Shown piece by piece: positions 1 through 10,609 of a DNA stretch of 64,000 nt. The notes under the pieces were generated by a model, which made no database searches, was not told the DNA's origin, and saw only the letters and a program-made list of their open reading frames with translations. The first letter of the stretch is position 1. Each line of letters opens with the position of its first letter. A program made the translations under genes and the position numbers. This stretch comes from Haematobia irritans (taxonomy: Eukaryota; Arthropoda; Insecta; Diptera; Muscidae). The DNA lies in the NCBI RefSeq assembly GCF_050003625.1, contig NC_134400.1:53696066-53760065 (forward strand), read 5' to 3'.

Positions 1-1355
1 TGGCGATATGGACCAATTTTTGTGTAATAAGTCATCGGCTATATATAACTAAAGACCAATATTGACCAATTTTTACATGGCTGTTAGAGGCCATATATTG
101 ACAAAATGTACCAAATTTCAACCGCATCGGATGACTTTTGCTATATATAATTATGGACCGATATGGACCAATTTTTGCATGGTTGTTAGATACCATATAC
201 TAACACCATGTACCAAATTTCAACTGGATCGGATGAATTTCGCTCCTCCAAGAGGCTCCTGAGGTCAAATCTGGGGATCGGTTTATATGGGAGCTATATA
301 TAATTATGAACCGATATGGAACATTTTTTGCATGGTTGTTAGAGACTATATACTAACACCACGTACTAAATTTCAATTGGATCGGATGAATTTTGCTCCT
401 CCAAGAGGCTCCGGAGTTCAAATCTGGGGATCGGTTTATATGGGAGCTATATATAATTATGAACCGATATGGACCAATTTTTGCATGGTTGTTAGAGGCC
501 GTATACTAACATCAGGTACCAAATTTCAACAGGATTGGATGAATTTTGCCCCTCCAAGAGGCTCCGGAGGTCAAATCTGGGGATCGGTTTATATGGGGGC
601 TATATATAATTATGGACCGATATGGACCAATTTTTGCATGGTTGTTAGAGACCATATACTAACATCAGATACCACATTTCAACCGGATCGGATGAATTTT
701 TCCCCTCCAAGAGGCTCCGGAGGTCAAATCTGGGGATCGGTTTATATGGGGGCTATATATAATTATGGACCGACATGGACCAATTTTTGCATGGGTGTTA
801 GAGACCGTATACTAAGACCACGTACTAAATTTCAACCGGATCGGATGAATTTTGCTCCTCCAAGAGGCTCCGGAGGTCAAATCTAGGGATCGGTTTATAT
901 GGGAGCTATATATAATTATGGACCGATATGGACCAATTTTTGCATGGTTGTTAGAGGCCGTATACTAACATCAGGTACCAAATTTCAACCGGATCGGATG
1001 AATTTTGCTGCTCCGGGAGGCTCCCCAAGCCAAATTTGGGGATCGGTTTATATGGGGGCTATACGTAAACGTGGTCCGATATGGCCGATTTTCAATACCA
1101 TCCGACCTACATCAATAACAACTACTTGTGCCAAGTTTCAAGTCGATAGCTTGTTTCGTTCGGAAGTTAGCGTGATTTCCACAGACGGACGGACAGCCGG
1201 ACAGACGGACGGACGGACGGACATGCTTAGATCGACTCAGAATTTCACCACGACCCAGAATATATATACTTTATGGGGTCTTAGAGCAATATTTCGATGT
1301 GTTACAAACGGAATGACAAAGTTAATATACCCCCATCCTATGGTGGAGGGTATAA
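1..1355 (+). mobile_element. Hel-3 repeat, 3' part, cut by window start
   Basis: The element is non-coding. It holds an array of 153-bp units, then a unique tail with a GACG-rich run (about 1185-1222), a partial palindrome starting ATCGACTCAGAAT, and a terminal hairpin at 1326-1354 with TATACCC/GGGTATA arms. A reverse-oriented relative lies at 27247-28205 with the same tail order. The long open frames here are artefacts of a repeat period divisible by three. The modular tail matches that of Hel-1 and Hel-2, so I infer one superfamily, Helentron-like (DINE/HINE). The 5' end lies outside the window. Confidence 0.7.
118..1045 (+). repeat. 153-bp tandem array inside Hel-3
   Basis: The marker CTGGGGATCG (or a one-base variant) starts at 271, 424, 577, 730, 883 and 1036, an exact 153-bp period over six units. 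Each unit carries TATATGGGNGCTATATATAAT and GGACCAATTTTTGCATGG. Units differ by a few substitutions and no length change. Confidence 0.9.
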
Positions 1356-1985
1356 TAATGGGAAAGCAATGTAATATTTGGTATTATATTGATGATATTT
1401 TGCAAATTCTGGAAATAGAAAAAAATATAAATGGAAAATATATATTTTTATTATTTTCGGATATTTTTCATATTTTTAAATCCAAAAGAAAGAATTTTTT
1501 TACCATTACATAATTCAGCTCATTAGTTTATATATCAGATATACTACTCTCTACTTGGGTTCAAATTGAAAAATGCAGGTAAAACAAAAATGCAATTGAA
1601 TGCCAACGCCACTTCGCAACTTAAAGGTGAATCTTCCAACAAACCCATACCGCTCTTGGTTTTAAGAAAACTAGGAGTGAAAAAAATTTATAATTTTAAA
1701 AGATCAATAAGGTACCCACTTTTTTATTGCAAACATATTTTTATATATTTGATAAAATTATGGAGTTGATGGCATTGATTGGTCAATTTCACGAAATAAA
1801 ATTGGTCACTAAAAGAAATGAATAAAAAATATATTATTTTAGTCAACTTAATGTAAACAGGCTTCAATGGAAAACGGTATTCACATTTCACAATTTCTTA
1901 CCTTCAATAAACGTAGATTGTTTTCCATTTTTAAAATACCACAAAACACAAATACAGGTAATTTCAAATGCGTTCTGCCATATAT
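1356..1985. other. AT-rich spacer, nothing recognised
   Basis: The stretch is very AT-rich. The two short open frames in it (near 1566 and 1867) have no recognisable domain. No terminal repeats were seen. Confidence 0.5.
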
Positions 1986-2371
1986 TTATACCATTCACCA
2001 CTACTGTGGTACAGGGTATAATAAGTTTGTGCATTTGTATGTAACGCCAAGAAGGAAAAGTCTGAGACCCATCGTTTAGTATACCGATCGTCTTAGAATT
2101 AAATTCTGAGTCGATTTAGCGATGTCCGTCTGTCTGTCTGTCTGTCTGTTCATGTATTTTTGTGCGCAAAGTACAGGTCGCAGTTTAAGTCCGATCGTTC
2201 TCAAATTTGGCATAGGGTCGTTTTTTGGGACAAAGACAATGGCTATTGATTTTGGAAAAAATCGGTTCAGATTTAGATATAGCTGCCATATATATTTATC
2301 CCCGATCTGGCCATAGTTTGCGTGTTTATCAACCGTTGTTCTTCAAATTCAGTACATAGCGGAGGATTTCA

Positions 2372-2393
2372 TCGTAATAAGTACTTATTACGA
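2372..2393. promoter_or_regulatory. 22-bp perfect palindrome in LINE leader
   Basis: The half-site TCGTAATAAGT is followed immediately by its reverse complement. A second stem, GGTGG/CCACC, lies between it and the ORF1 ATG at 2425. Both fall in the 67-bp leader, where I/jockey-type LINEs usually keep an internal promoter. A regulatory role is inference. Confidence 0.45.
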
Positions 2394-2424
2394 ATTTCAC
2401 GTGTGGTGGAAATACTAAACCACC

Positions 2425-3648
2425 ATGCAGCGAAATTCAAAGTCATCCACTGGGTTGCTAACTTCAGGGCCCAGTGGACGGGTAACGACTGAAGTTATAA
2501 ATTTGGGCAGCGACCAAGAGTCAGGCCCAATTAGTCGACCTGTAGACGGGTCGACTGGCGGTGACATTTTGGCAAGTCGAACCTTTTCTAAGGTGACGAC
2601 ATCAAAAGGAGGCAATCCCTCTCGAAAGAGATTCAAGGAACGAAGAAATGCTTTGTTTATCCTAAAGAAATTAGGATCAGTCGACCCAAGCACGTTGTCG
2701 GCTAAGCAAAGTGATTCCTTAAAATGGGCTCAAGGAATTCTTGAAGCTGGAAAAAGGGAACGATCACCGGATGAGCTACCATCCTCTAAACGGGATCAAA
2801 GATCGTTTGCCTCAGTTGCAAAAGACAGCCTTGTGATGGCTATTATTAATAAAGGAGCATTGGACGGTATGATTCCAAGGCAAAAATGGGGGGAAATTGA
2901 GAACGCGATGTCTGGTGTCTACTCAGAGGTGCGAAAAAAGTTTCCCGGACCAAGTCCTCGACGGCAAGATGCTGGATGGTATCAAGGACGATATAAGTTA
3001 ATAGCTTTTGCAGACCAGAGGTCTATGGATTGCTTTAAAGCTGCATTGATGCTAATTGGTGAAGTTTGGGAAGGAGCCGCTTTGGAGTTAGTCGATAAAA
3101 AAGACATACCGGCTAAACCTAGAGCACATGCATGGATACCGGCAAACCCTCCTGATCCTGAGTCAATACTAGAGAGACTAAAAGAATGTAACCCAGATCT
3201 TCCAACCGCCGATTGGAAGGTTGGTCGTTTGGATGAGGTGGATGGACCAAGACGACATGCGGTGTTTATATTAAACATAGAGTCGCTGCAACATCTAGCC
3301 CAGACCCAAGGACGCGTAAGTTATGGCTTTCATGATATCCATATGAAGGTATACAAAAGCGATCAGCCAAAGGATACCGAAACGGACAAGCCTCCGGTAG
3401 AGTCAGCAGTGAAAAAGTCTCCTAGCGAAGCCGAAGGAGACATAAAACCTGCAGACTATGGCGAAAATCATATGCGGGAAGTTTCTACAGGCTCAAGCCT
3501 CACCAAAGCTGAACCGCGGATTGTTGCGAGAGTCACCGAGATCTGTGAAGAGGAAGCCCTTGATGACTCAATTGAAGCGGCTGATGTGACGGTGGTTGAA
3601 AATTTGGATGGTTCTACGGTTCCTCCAGATAAATCTTCACCATTGTAA
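2425..3648 (+). CDS. LINE ORF1 protein (Gag-like, no zinc knuckle)
   Basis: A 407-residue protein presumed to bind element RNA and form the ribonucleoprotein. It starts at the first ATG after the leader, in the context CCACCATG. The N-terminal third is Ser/Thr-rich and basic (KGGNPSRKRFKERR at about residues 62-75). Residues about 130-320 form a compact region including RAHAWIP, FILNIESL and the K(V)YK end, which resembles DUF4780, a domain I recall from fly LINE proteins; that match is from memory. The C-terminal 80 residues are acidic. No CCHC knuckles are seen, unlike many I/jockey ORF1 proteins. Its last 41 bp overlap ORF2 in another frame, so ORF2 translation probably uses reinitiation or termination-coupling. 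Confidence 0.85.
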   Translation: MQRNSKSSTGLLTSGPSGRVTTEVINLGSDQESGPISRPVDGSTGGDILASRTFSKVTTSKGGNPSRKRFKERRNALFILKKLGSVDPSTLSAKQSDSLKWAQGILEAGKRERSPDELPSSKRDQRSFASVAKDSLVMAIINKGALDGMIPRQKWGEIENAMSGVYSEVRKKFPGPSPRRQDAGWYQGRYKLIAFADQRSMDCFKAALMLIGEVWEGAALELVDKKDIPAKPRAHAWIPANPPDPESILERLKECNPDLPTADWKVGRLDEVDGPRRHAVFILNIESLQHLAQTQGRVSYGFHDIHMKVYKSDQPKDTETDKPPVESAVKKSPSEAEGDIKPADYGENHMREVSTGSSLTKAEPRIVARVTEICEEEALDDSIEAADVTVVENLDGSTVPPDKSSPL

Positions 3649-6600
3649 GGCCGCTTGTGCTGCCTTAAAAGTTCTCCTGATGAAAGGAGACATAGATATA
3701 GTTCTTATTCAAGAACCATACATATATAAGAACAAGATCTGTGAATTAAGCACTCCGGGTTTCAAACTTTTGCATAATACCGGTAACGATATAAATCGAG
3801 CATGTATAATTGCTAAAAACGAACTAAACTTGTTTCTGCTTCCTTCATTGAGCAATGCAGACACTGTCGTAGCCAGTCTAGAGATATCCACATGCAAATA
3901 TTGGGTATCTTCGGTCTACATGGGACATGATAGGGATATGCCACCCTGTGCCGTTAAGACCTTAGTTGATGAGTCACTAAAAACAAAGACAAAACTCATT
4001 ATGGGATGCGATGCAAATGCACATCATAGTATTTGGGGAAGTAGTGGTACTAATGCAAGGGGAGAGTCGCTAATAGAGTTTATTTTGCGTACTAACCTGG
4101 TAGTTTGCAATAAGGGAGATGCACCAACCTTCGTCACCAGGAACAGACAAGAGGTTTTGGACGTAACGTTGACCTCTCCGGAACTGAATGATAAGATATC
4201 TGAGTGGCAAGTTTTGAGGGAACATAGCTTCTCAGATCATCGCTACATCAGTTTCAGATTGGCTGTTCGTACTTCAAAGACCATATTTCCGCCAAATGTT
4301 AGGAAAGCTGATTGGAATAGGTATAGGGAATCGTTCAATTTGATGATACCGGAAGTGCCGGATACAAATATGAGCACTGTGCAAGATATCGAACACGCAG
4401 TGGAGCGGATTACTAAGGCCTTCAACATTTCACTGAAAGCTGCATGCCCTAGAGGAAAGCCAAGGGGAAAAAATCGGCCGCCATGGTGGACTACGGAGTT
4501 AAGTAATATGAGGAAATCCTGCAGGAAGCTCTTTAACAAAGCAAAGTCCACAAGAGCTCCGGAGGATTGGGACACTTACAAGATGAATCTGAGAGAATAT
4601 AAACGAGAACTGAGAAGGTCTCAACAAAACTCTTGGGATGATTACTGCAGCAGTATTGAGAATACGTCAGAGGCTTCCAGACTACGGAAGGTACTAGCGT
4701 CCACTAACACCGCTCCAGGTTTCATTAAAACATCGGAGGGAAATTGGACAACGTCCAGTGAGGAGACGTTGGAGGTACTTTTGGACACACACTTCCCTGG
4801 AAATCAGACGGTTGAACCATGTTCCGGCGGTGTAACAGAGGCTCAGCGATCATTTCCTATCGAGGAAATTGTGTCGGAATCTAGAATAAAATGGGCTTTA
4901 AATAGCTTTGGACCATTCAAATCCCCCGGACCTGATGGAATTACTCCGGCGGAGTTACAGGCAGTGGCTGAAAGAATTATCCCCTGGTTGACGGTGATCT
5001 ATAAACAATGTGTAAACTTAGCATATATTCCAGAAAAGTGGAGGGAAACAAAAGTCGTCTTCATACCTAAAGCAGGAAAAGCCTCTCACTCGAGTGCGAA
5101 GGATTTCCGACCAATCAGCTTATCCTCATTCCTACTTAAGACCCTGGAGAGGATGATAGACATGTATCTTAGAACTAGCGTGGATTCAGGTTTGCTCTCG
5201 AAACGACAGCATGCATACTCGAAGAGCAGGTCTACTGAGACCGCATTGCATGAACTGGTCAGCTTTATTGAAAGCTCACTATCTGTCAAAGAATACACAA
5301 TCGTGGCGTTTCTAGACATCGAAGGGGCGTTCAATAATGTCCATCCGAGCTCGATATTAAATGGACTGAAAACTCTGAATGTTGATCCAGGTATACTTAG
5401 GCTGTTAGACGAACTTCTAATGAAGAGACGTATTTCAGCCACACTAGGGCAAGCAAACATACAAAGGTATGTGAACAGAGGCACACCCCAAGGAGGAGTT
5501 CTATCACCTCTTCTTTGGAATGTTGCTATAAACAACCTTTTGTTTTCTCTGGAAAAAGAAAGGATAAAAGTAGTGGCATACGCAGATGATGTGGCGCTAG
5601 CAGTCAGGGGAAAATTCCCATCCACAATCAGAGATATTATACAGAGAGCTCTCCGGATGACTGAGAAATGGGCGAAAGATAATGGTCTTGGTGTAAATCC
5701 AGCAAAGACAGAAATAGTCATGTACTGCAAAGATCGCAAAACTCCCACGGTTAGGCCCATTTCCTTAGGGGGTACTGAAATTTCCTTTGGTGAGTGTGCA
5801 AAATACCTTGGCGTTATTTTGGACAGGAAGCTGAATTTTAGGCTTAATATTGAAGAGAGGGCGAGAAAAGCCACGGTAGCTTTGTACTCGTGCAAAAAGG
5901 CAATTGGGAAAAAGTGGGGACTAAGACCAAAAATTGTGCATTGGCTATACACGGCAGTGGTTAGACCTATAATGCTATATGGTGTTGTAGTCTGGTGGCC
6001 GGCGCTTCAGAAACCGACTTGTTTAGATAAAGTTCAGCGTATGGCGAGCTTATGTATCTCAGGCGCATTTAGTAAGACAGGAACAGACTCCCTTAATGTC
6101 ATGCTACATCTATTGCCTTTAGACATTTTGGCCAAACAGTCAGCTGCAACAACGGCTGTGCGGTTGCGCGAGCTATCGCTATGGTCGGAAAAAATGTACG
6201 GTCATAGTTCGGTCCTCAAAGTAATGCCAGATGTGCCTAACGTAGTGGATTACACCCTGGCAAAACCACTTTTCGACAAAAAGTTTGAAACTCTAATTCC
6301 CAACAGTGAGGCGTGGTGTACACAGACCCCGGGGAATAAAAGATATATAGATTTCTATACTGATGGCTCCAAATTGAATGGACAAGTGGGGTTCGGAGTA
6401 TATTCTAAAGATCTGGAAATTCGAATAGCGAAAAGATTACCTAATCACTGTAGTGTTTTTCAGGCTGAAATATTGGCAATAAGAGAGGTGGTGAATTGGC
6501 TGAGAAGTAATGTTCCAACAAATATTGGCATTAATATATACTCAGACAGTCAACCTGCAATAAAATCCTTGGACTCTGTGTTCCTTAACTCAAAAACGGC

Positions 6601-7198
6601 CATAGACTGCCGCAAATCTCTCAACGAGATGGCTGAGCAGTACAATATTCACCTAATATGGGTGCCTGGTCATAGGAACATACCGGGGAACTGTGAAGCA
6701 GATGTGTTAGCAAGGCTAGGAACTACCTTACATATTCCAGGGGAACTAGAATCTGTTGGTATGCCTCTGGCCACCTGCAAGCTCTTACTGCGTGAGAAGG
6801 CTGTTATGATGGCCAATATTCGATGGGAAAATTGCAAGGGTTGTAACGACACCAAGCAAATATGGCCCCATTTAAACTTAAACCGCACACTAGATATGCT
6901 AGTGTTCTCAAGGCGTCAGATAGCACTCCTAATATCTGCTATAACGGGTCGCTGCCTGATAGGCGAATTTGCAAAAACTATAGGTGCGAAGTATAATGAC
7001 TATTGTATAAGCTGTCATGACGTGGAGGAAAAGGAATCAATTAAACACCTCTTGTGTGAGTGTCCTGCTTTTTGTGTAAGGCGTAAGCGAATTTTAGGAG
7101 CATATAGCTTTAGATTACCGGCTGACATGGAAAACGTTAACTTAAGCAGTTTGTTAATGTTTTTGGAGCAATCTGGTTGGTTCCACAAAAGTAAATAA
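3608..7198 (+). CDS. LINE ORF2: endonuclease, reverse transcriptase, RNase H
   Basis: The polyprotein nicks the target and copies the RNA (target-primed reverse transcription). I start at ATG 3608; the upstream TTG at 3596 is less likely. The length is 1196 residues. The AP-type endonuclease (about 1-220) shows QINLHH, IQEPY, GCDANAHH and SFSDHRY. The reverse transcriptase (about 430-720) shows KSPGPDGI, FRPISLSS, RGTPQGGVLSPLLWN and the catalytic YADD at 658-661. RNase H starts at FYTDGS (Asp919), followed by QAE, YSDSQ and WVPGHRNIPGNCEAD, so all four DEDD positions are present. A C-terminal CX2CX10HX4C motif (CISC...HLLCEC) follows. No stop or frameshift was seen. RNase H after RT supports an I/LOA-type clade rather than jockey. 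Confidence 0.95.
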   Translation: MVLRFLQINLHHCKAACAALKVLLMKGDIDIVLIQEPYIYKNKICELSTPGFKLLHNTGNDINRACIIAKNELNLFLLPSLSNADTVVASLEISTCKYWVSSVYMGHDRDMPPCAVKTLVDESLKTKTKLIMGCDANAHHSIWGSSGTNARGESLIEFILRTNLVVCNKGDAPTFVTRNRQEVLDVTLTSPELNDKISEWQVLREHSFSDHRYISFRLAVRTSKTIFPPNVRKADWNRYRESFNLMIPEVPDTNMSTVQDIEHAVERITKAFNISLKAACPRGKPRGKNRPPWWTTELSNMRKSCRKLFNKAKSTRAPEDWDTYKMNLREYKRELRRSQQNSWDDYCSSIENTSEASRLRKVLASTNTAPGFIKTSEGNWTTSSEETLEVLLDTHFPGNQTVEPCSGGVTEAQRSFPIEEIVSESRIKWALNSFGPFKSPGPDGITPAELQAVAERIIPWLTVIYKQCVNLAYIPEKWRETKVVFIPKAGKASHSSAKDFRPISLSSFLLKTLERMIDMYLRTSVDSGLLSKRQHAYSKSRSTETALHELVSFIESSLSVKEYTIVAFLDIEGAFNNVHPSSILNGLKTLNVDPGILRLLDELLMKRRISATLGQANIQRYVNRGTPQGGVLSPLLWNVAINNLLFSLEKERIKVVAYADDVALAVRGKFPSTIRDIIQRALRMTEKWAKDNGLGVNPAKTEIVMYCKDRKTPTVRPISLGGTEISFGECAKYLGVILDRKLNFRLNIEERARKATVALYSCKKAIGKKWGLRPKIVHWLYTAVVRPIMLYGVVVWWPALQKPTCLDKVQRMASLCISGAFSKTGTDSLNVMLHLLPLDILAKQSAATTAVRLRELSLWSEKMYGHSSVLKVMPDVPNVVDYTLAKPLFDKKFETLIPNSEAWCTQTPGNKRYIDFYTDGSKLNGQVGFGVYSKDLEIRIAKRLPNHCSVFQAEILAIREVVNWLRSNVPTNIGINIYSDSQPAIKSLDSVFLNSKTAIDCRKSLNEMAEQYNIHLIWVPGHRNIPGNCEADVLARLGTTLHIPGELESVGMPLATCKLLLREKAVMMANIRWENCKGCNDTKQIWPHLNLNRTLDMLVFSRRQIALLISAITGRCLIGEFAKTIGAKYNDYCISCHDVEEKESIKHLLCECPAFCVRRKRILGAYSFRLPADMENVNLSSLLMFLEQSGWFHKSK

Positions 7199-7336
7199 TA
7201 GAGAAGGTTCAGTGGTTAAGACTAGAAGTGCCCATATGTAATAGGTACTTTTAGTTAAATGTGGTATCACAATGGACTGAATAGTCTAAGTGAGCCTGAA
7301 ATTTAATCGGGCTGCCACTTTAACCTAACCTAACCT
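7199..7336 (+). other. LINE 3' UTR and CCTAA tail
   Basis: The last 70 bp include GTGGTATCACAATGGACTGA, ATAGTCTAAGTGAGCC and ATCGGGCTGCCAC, followed by three CCTAA-type repeats. The same block ends the SINE at 49383-49723 and the truncated LINE at 54766. It is the probable recognition site for the LINE reverse transcriptase (inference). Confidence 0.85.
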
Positions 7337-7349
7337 AAATTCAGTACAT

Positions 7350-8582
7350 CCGAATATTTTATGAGTCTCGAAAAACTTGCAAAATATCAGCTTAATCGGT
7401 TCAGATTTAGATATAGCTCCCATATATATCTTTCGTCCGATTTAGACTCATATGGCAACAGAGGCCAAAGTTTACTACCGATGTTCGTGAAATTTTGCAT
7501 AAAGAGTAGAATTGACATTCTACCAATGTATGGTAAATTTGATTGAAATCGGTTCAGATTTAGATATAGCTCCCATATATATCTTTCGTCCGATTTAGAC
7601 TCATATGACCACGAGACCACAGTTTACTACCGATTTACGTCAAATTTTGAATAAAGAGTAGAATTGACATTCTACCTATGCTTGGTAAATTTGATTGAAA
7701 TCGATACAGATTTAGATATAGCTCCCATATATATCTTTCGTCCGATTTGCACTTATATGGCCTCAACAGCCAGAGTTTTGCGTGATTTAGTTCAAATTTT
7801 GCACAAGGAGTACGTTTAATAGTATCGGTAAGTGTACCAAATCTGGTTGAAATCGGTTCAGATTTAGATATAGCTCCCATATATACATTTCGCCCGATTT
7901 GGACTCAAAAGCCATCACTTGCTTCAACTTTTGCACAAGGAGTACGTTTAACAGTATCGGTAAGTGTGCCAAATTTGGTTGAAATCGGCTCAGATTTAGA
8001 TATATATCTTTCGCCCGATTTACACTCAAATGACCAGGGGGCCAGAGTTATACTCCCATTTACGTGAAATTTTGCAGAGATAGCAGAATTATTATTCTAA
8101 CTATGCATTTCAAATTTAGTCGAAATCGGTTCAGATTATATATAGCTCCCATATATATGTACACCAGAGTTGGGAAAATATGGTAGACTATTTCATATTT
8201 TAGACCCATTTTCAATGGGGTTTTCCTCCAATGGACTGCATAGTTTCCACGGAGAATATATTTAATATGATATTTAAGTGTGTCAAGTTTGATCTAATTT
8301 GGTTCAGAATTAGATAAAGCCTCAATATATTCGTTTTTCCGGTTTGTACAAATATGGCCAAATTCCCACACTTTACACAAAATTCTGTGATGATTTCCCC
8401 ATATCTTAGTCATATCCTATACACTGTAATGCCACAGAACGGTTGAGTTTTAAATAAGGCTCCAAGTCGCCTGACTTGACCAAATAATATATCACAACTC
8501 ACACTTGACCAAATATCTTGGCAAGATCTAACAAATATCCTTGTAAAATCGTCACTGCTGAGTAGCAAAAATTGTAAATGTT
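7350..8582 (-). repeat. About 152-bp tandem array of Hel-1 copy a
   Basis: The marker TCAGATTTAGATATAGCTCC recurs at about 7401, 7554, 7706, 7858 and 7990, giving intervals of 153, 152, 152 and 132. Units carry ATATATCTTTCGTCCGATTT and a variable middle. From about 8160 the sequence is the single-copy part of Hel-1 (also present near 23220-23460) and runs to the LTR element. Confidence 0.88.
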
Positions 8583-10607
8583 TGTTACCGAACCGGTTGT
8601 CGATTTTTCCAAATTTGCTATCCCTATCCTGAATTTGAGCCAAAATAACATTTCGGGGATTCTCTTGAGCGGCCTCTGGTTGTAAAGTAATTTTAAGTGT
8701 AAGGTAATTTTTAGAACGAAGAGTTCTAAGAGAGAAAAAAAAGAGAGGCTTCCGGCAGATTTTTTTTTTTTGGTGAACGTGCGGCAACGAGTGAGGTCGA
8801 ATGTAGTTTCGTGACAGCAAAATACCTCGATTTATCAGTGACATCCAAATAATGTCAATATTAACGACTATTACAAAGCAATGTAGAAAACTTTTAATAA
8901 AGAAAATGTCATAATTGCGGGTCAACAAAAGAAAAAAACAAAAATGATCAAGCGTGTAACGAAACTTCGCCCCACGACAGTAAACAAAAGAAACAGAAAA
9001 ACAAAGTGTTCCAAATGCATAAATTATGGAATTTCATAAAAAAAAACACAGTACAAGTATATGGAAATTAATGTGAACAAGATCCATATAAACAATAAAT
9101 AAGACAACATCATTTGTTCGTCACCACATATGCCTGAATGAATCAAAATAGAAGAAGTTGTTAAATTAAATCATAGGCAATTATGCAAAATAATTTATGA
9201 ATCTAAAAAAAAAAACAACGACTATTTGTAACAGAGTTAATATTTATTAAATACTCTAATGGTGTAAATGGATTTAACTCTAATGGTGATTGCATTGTAT
9301 AGCCCGAAATGCCATGAGAAAACATAAAAATGCTAAAGCAAGAATGAAAGAAAACTTACAATAGAGGTTAATCCGCTAATGAAGTGAAGGTCAGAGGGAA
9401 GTTCAGCGGCGCAATGAATGCAAGCAAATACAAAAAAAAGAAAATAATAACAATGAAGAAAAATAAAAAAATAATAAAAAAAAAAACAAATCTGAAAACT
9501 AATTAATGAAAACCACTTTTTATTCGTTTATAATTTCAAATACGTTGTCTCTATAGTGCTCCTTTGTAAATAAATAAAAACAAATATTAGTAAAAAAAAT
9601 TGTAATCCAAATAAACGAACATCACAGATCAAACCAAAGAATGTAATGATCTACAAGGAAAGAGAAACAAGAAAATCAAAACAAACATTATGTATGTATA
9701 TAGGTATATCTTAGATGTAAGCTTATTTAAATATTAAAACAAGACGAATATTACATGCTTAAGAAGAGAAAGATTGAATGAAAAAAAAAAAATAAATAAT
9801 AACGATGTATATCAAAAATTATAGTGTATGTAAATTTATTTAAATATTAAGAAAACATATGGATATTGAATGCATAAAAGAATTAAATTAAATGAAAAGA
9901 GAAAAGAAATGAAGAATCATGAGAATTATTCTCTTTGCAAGCTACAATGTGCAGGAAAAGAAATAAAAAAATTGAGATGAAATCGAATGTATTTATATAG
10001 GTTTATAAACATTCCTTTGTTTTGGAACAGTTTTTTTTTGTTTTGTTTTCTGTTTGGAAAATATAAACATCTTTGGCAATAAAAGAAAAGTAAAATAGAA
10101 TTGCTCGTATGTTTCTCTTATTTTTTTCTCTCTTAAAAAAGGGGTAATTAAAATGTTGGAGTACTAATATTGATGGTTGATGGGGAAGGGGTGTTGTGTT
10201 TTTAGACTTGACTGCATTGGTTGTGTAAAGATGTGAATTCCGTTGAGACCAGGAAAGGGTTAACTCACATTTGGGTATTACCTATTTAGAAGTTAGATCT
10301 CAAGGTAATACAATGGTTGCTATATTAGGTGAAAGCAAAAGGGGTGGGAGTATCCAACAAATGGACCGAATGACTGACTGACGACGAATGTAAGTAAATC
10401 CTTTTCTTCTGTCCGTCCGTAAAAAGAATAGCAATATCCGACTACAATTAGAACAAGTGAATTTGACACGATTTTTTTTATGTTTGCTTTTGATGTGCAT
10501 AACTCACGGTGACCAAGAACCCAATCAAGACTGAGGCTCAGCTGGCTTCGCCACCGTGTCAGACCGCATCTAGTGAGATATGCACCCTATAACAGGCAAT
10601 TGCAACA
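8583..10607 (+). repeat. 5' LTR (2025 bp)
   Basis: It begins TGTTACCGAACCGG and ends AATTGCAACA, the TG...CA form expected of LTRs. It is about 70 percent A+T with many A-runs. No coding capacity is evident. A TATA box or poly(A) site cannot be picked out with confidence because many AATAAA-like strings occur. Confidence 0.95.
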
Positions 10608-10609
10608 TA

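Larger units (their letters stand above)
2358..7336 (+). mobile_element. Full-length non-LTR retrotransposon (LINE)
   Basis: The element has a 67-bp leader, ORF1, an overlapping ORF2, a short 3' UTR and a (CCTAA)n tail. A perfect 13-bp target duplication, AAATTCAGTACAT, sits at 2345-2357 and 7337-7349. The uninterrupted sequence is present in reverse in sibling Hel-1 copies (for example near 24150), giving an empty site. Endonuclease, reverse transcriptase and RNase H domains point to the I superfamily, most likely the LOA/Lian branch, because an RNase H with the DEDD residues follows the RT. Both frames are open and the known catalytic motifs are present, so the copy may be recent and competent. 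Decayed relatives lie at 54766-55838 and 57446-58616. Confidence 0.93.

Noticed and set aside
287..1513. Open frames of about 200 residues in the 153-bp array
   Set aside because: They follow the repeat period, have no domain, and equivalent frames in other copies are broken.
5086..5952. Minus-strand frame of 288 residues opposite LINE ORF2
   Set aside because: A shadow of the reverse transcriptase frame.
7361..8029. Short open frames on both strands in the Hel-1 array
   Set aside because: Repeat-driven; the same phrases (YIWELYLNLNRF) recur wherever the array occurs.
8583..10607. Small frames inside the LTRs (for example near 8410-8928 and 10300-10500)
   Set aside because: They are duplicated only because the LTRs are duplicated; no domain or conservation argument.
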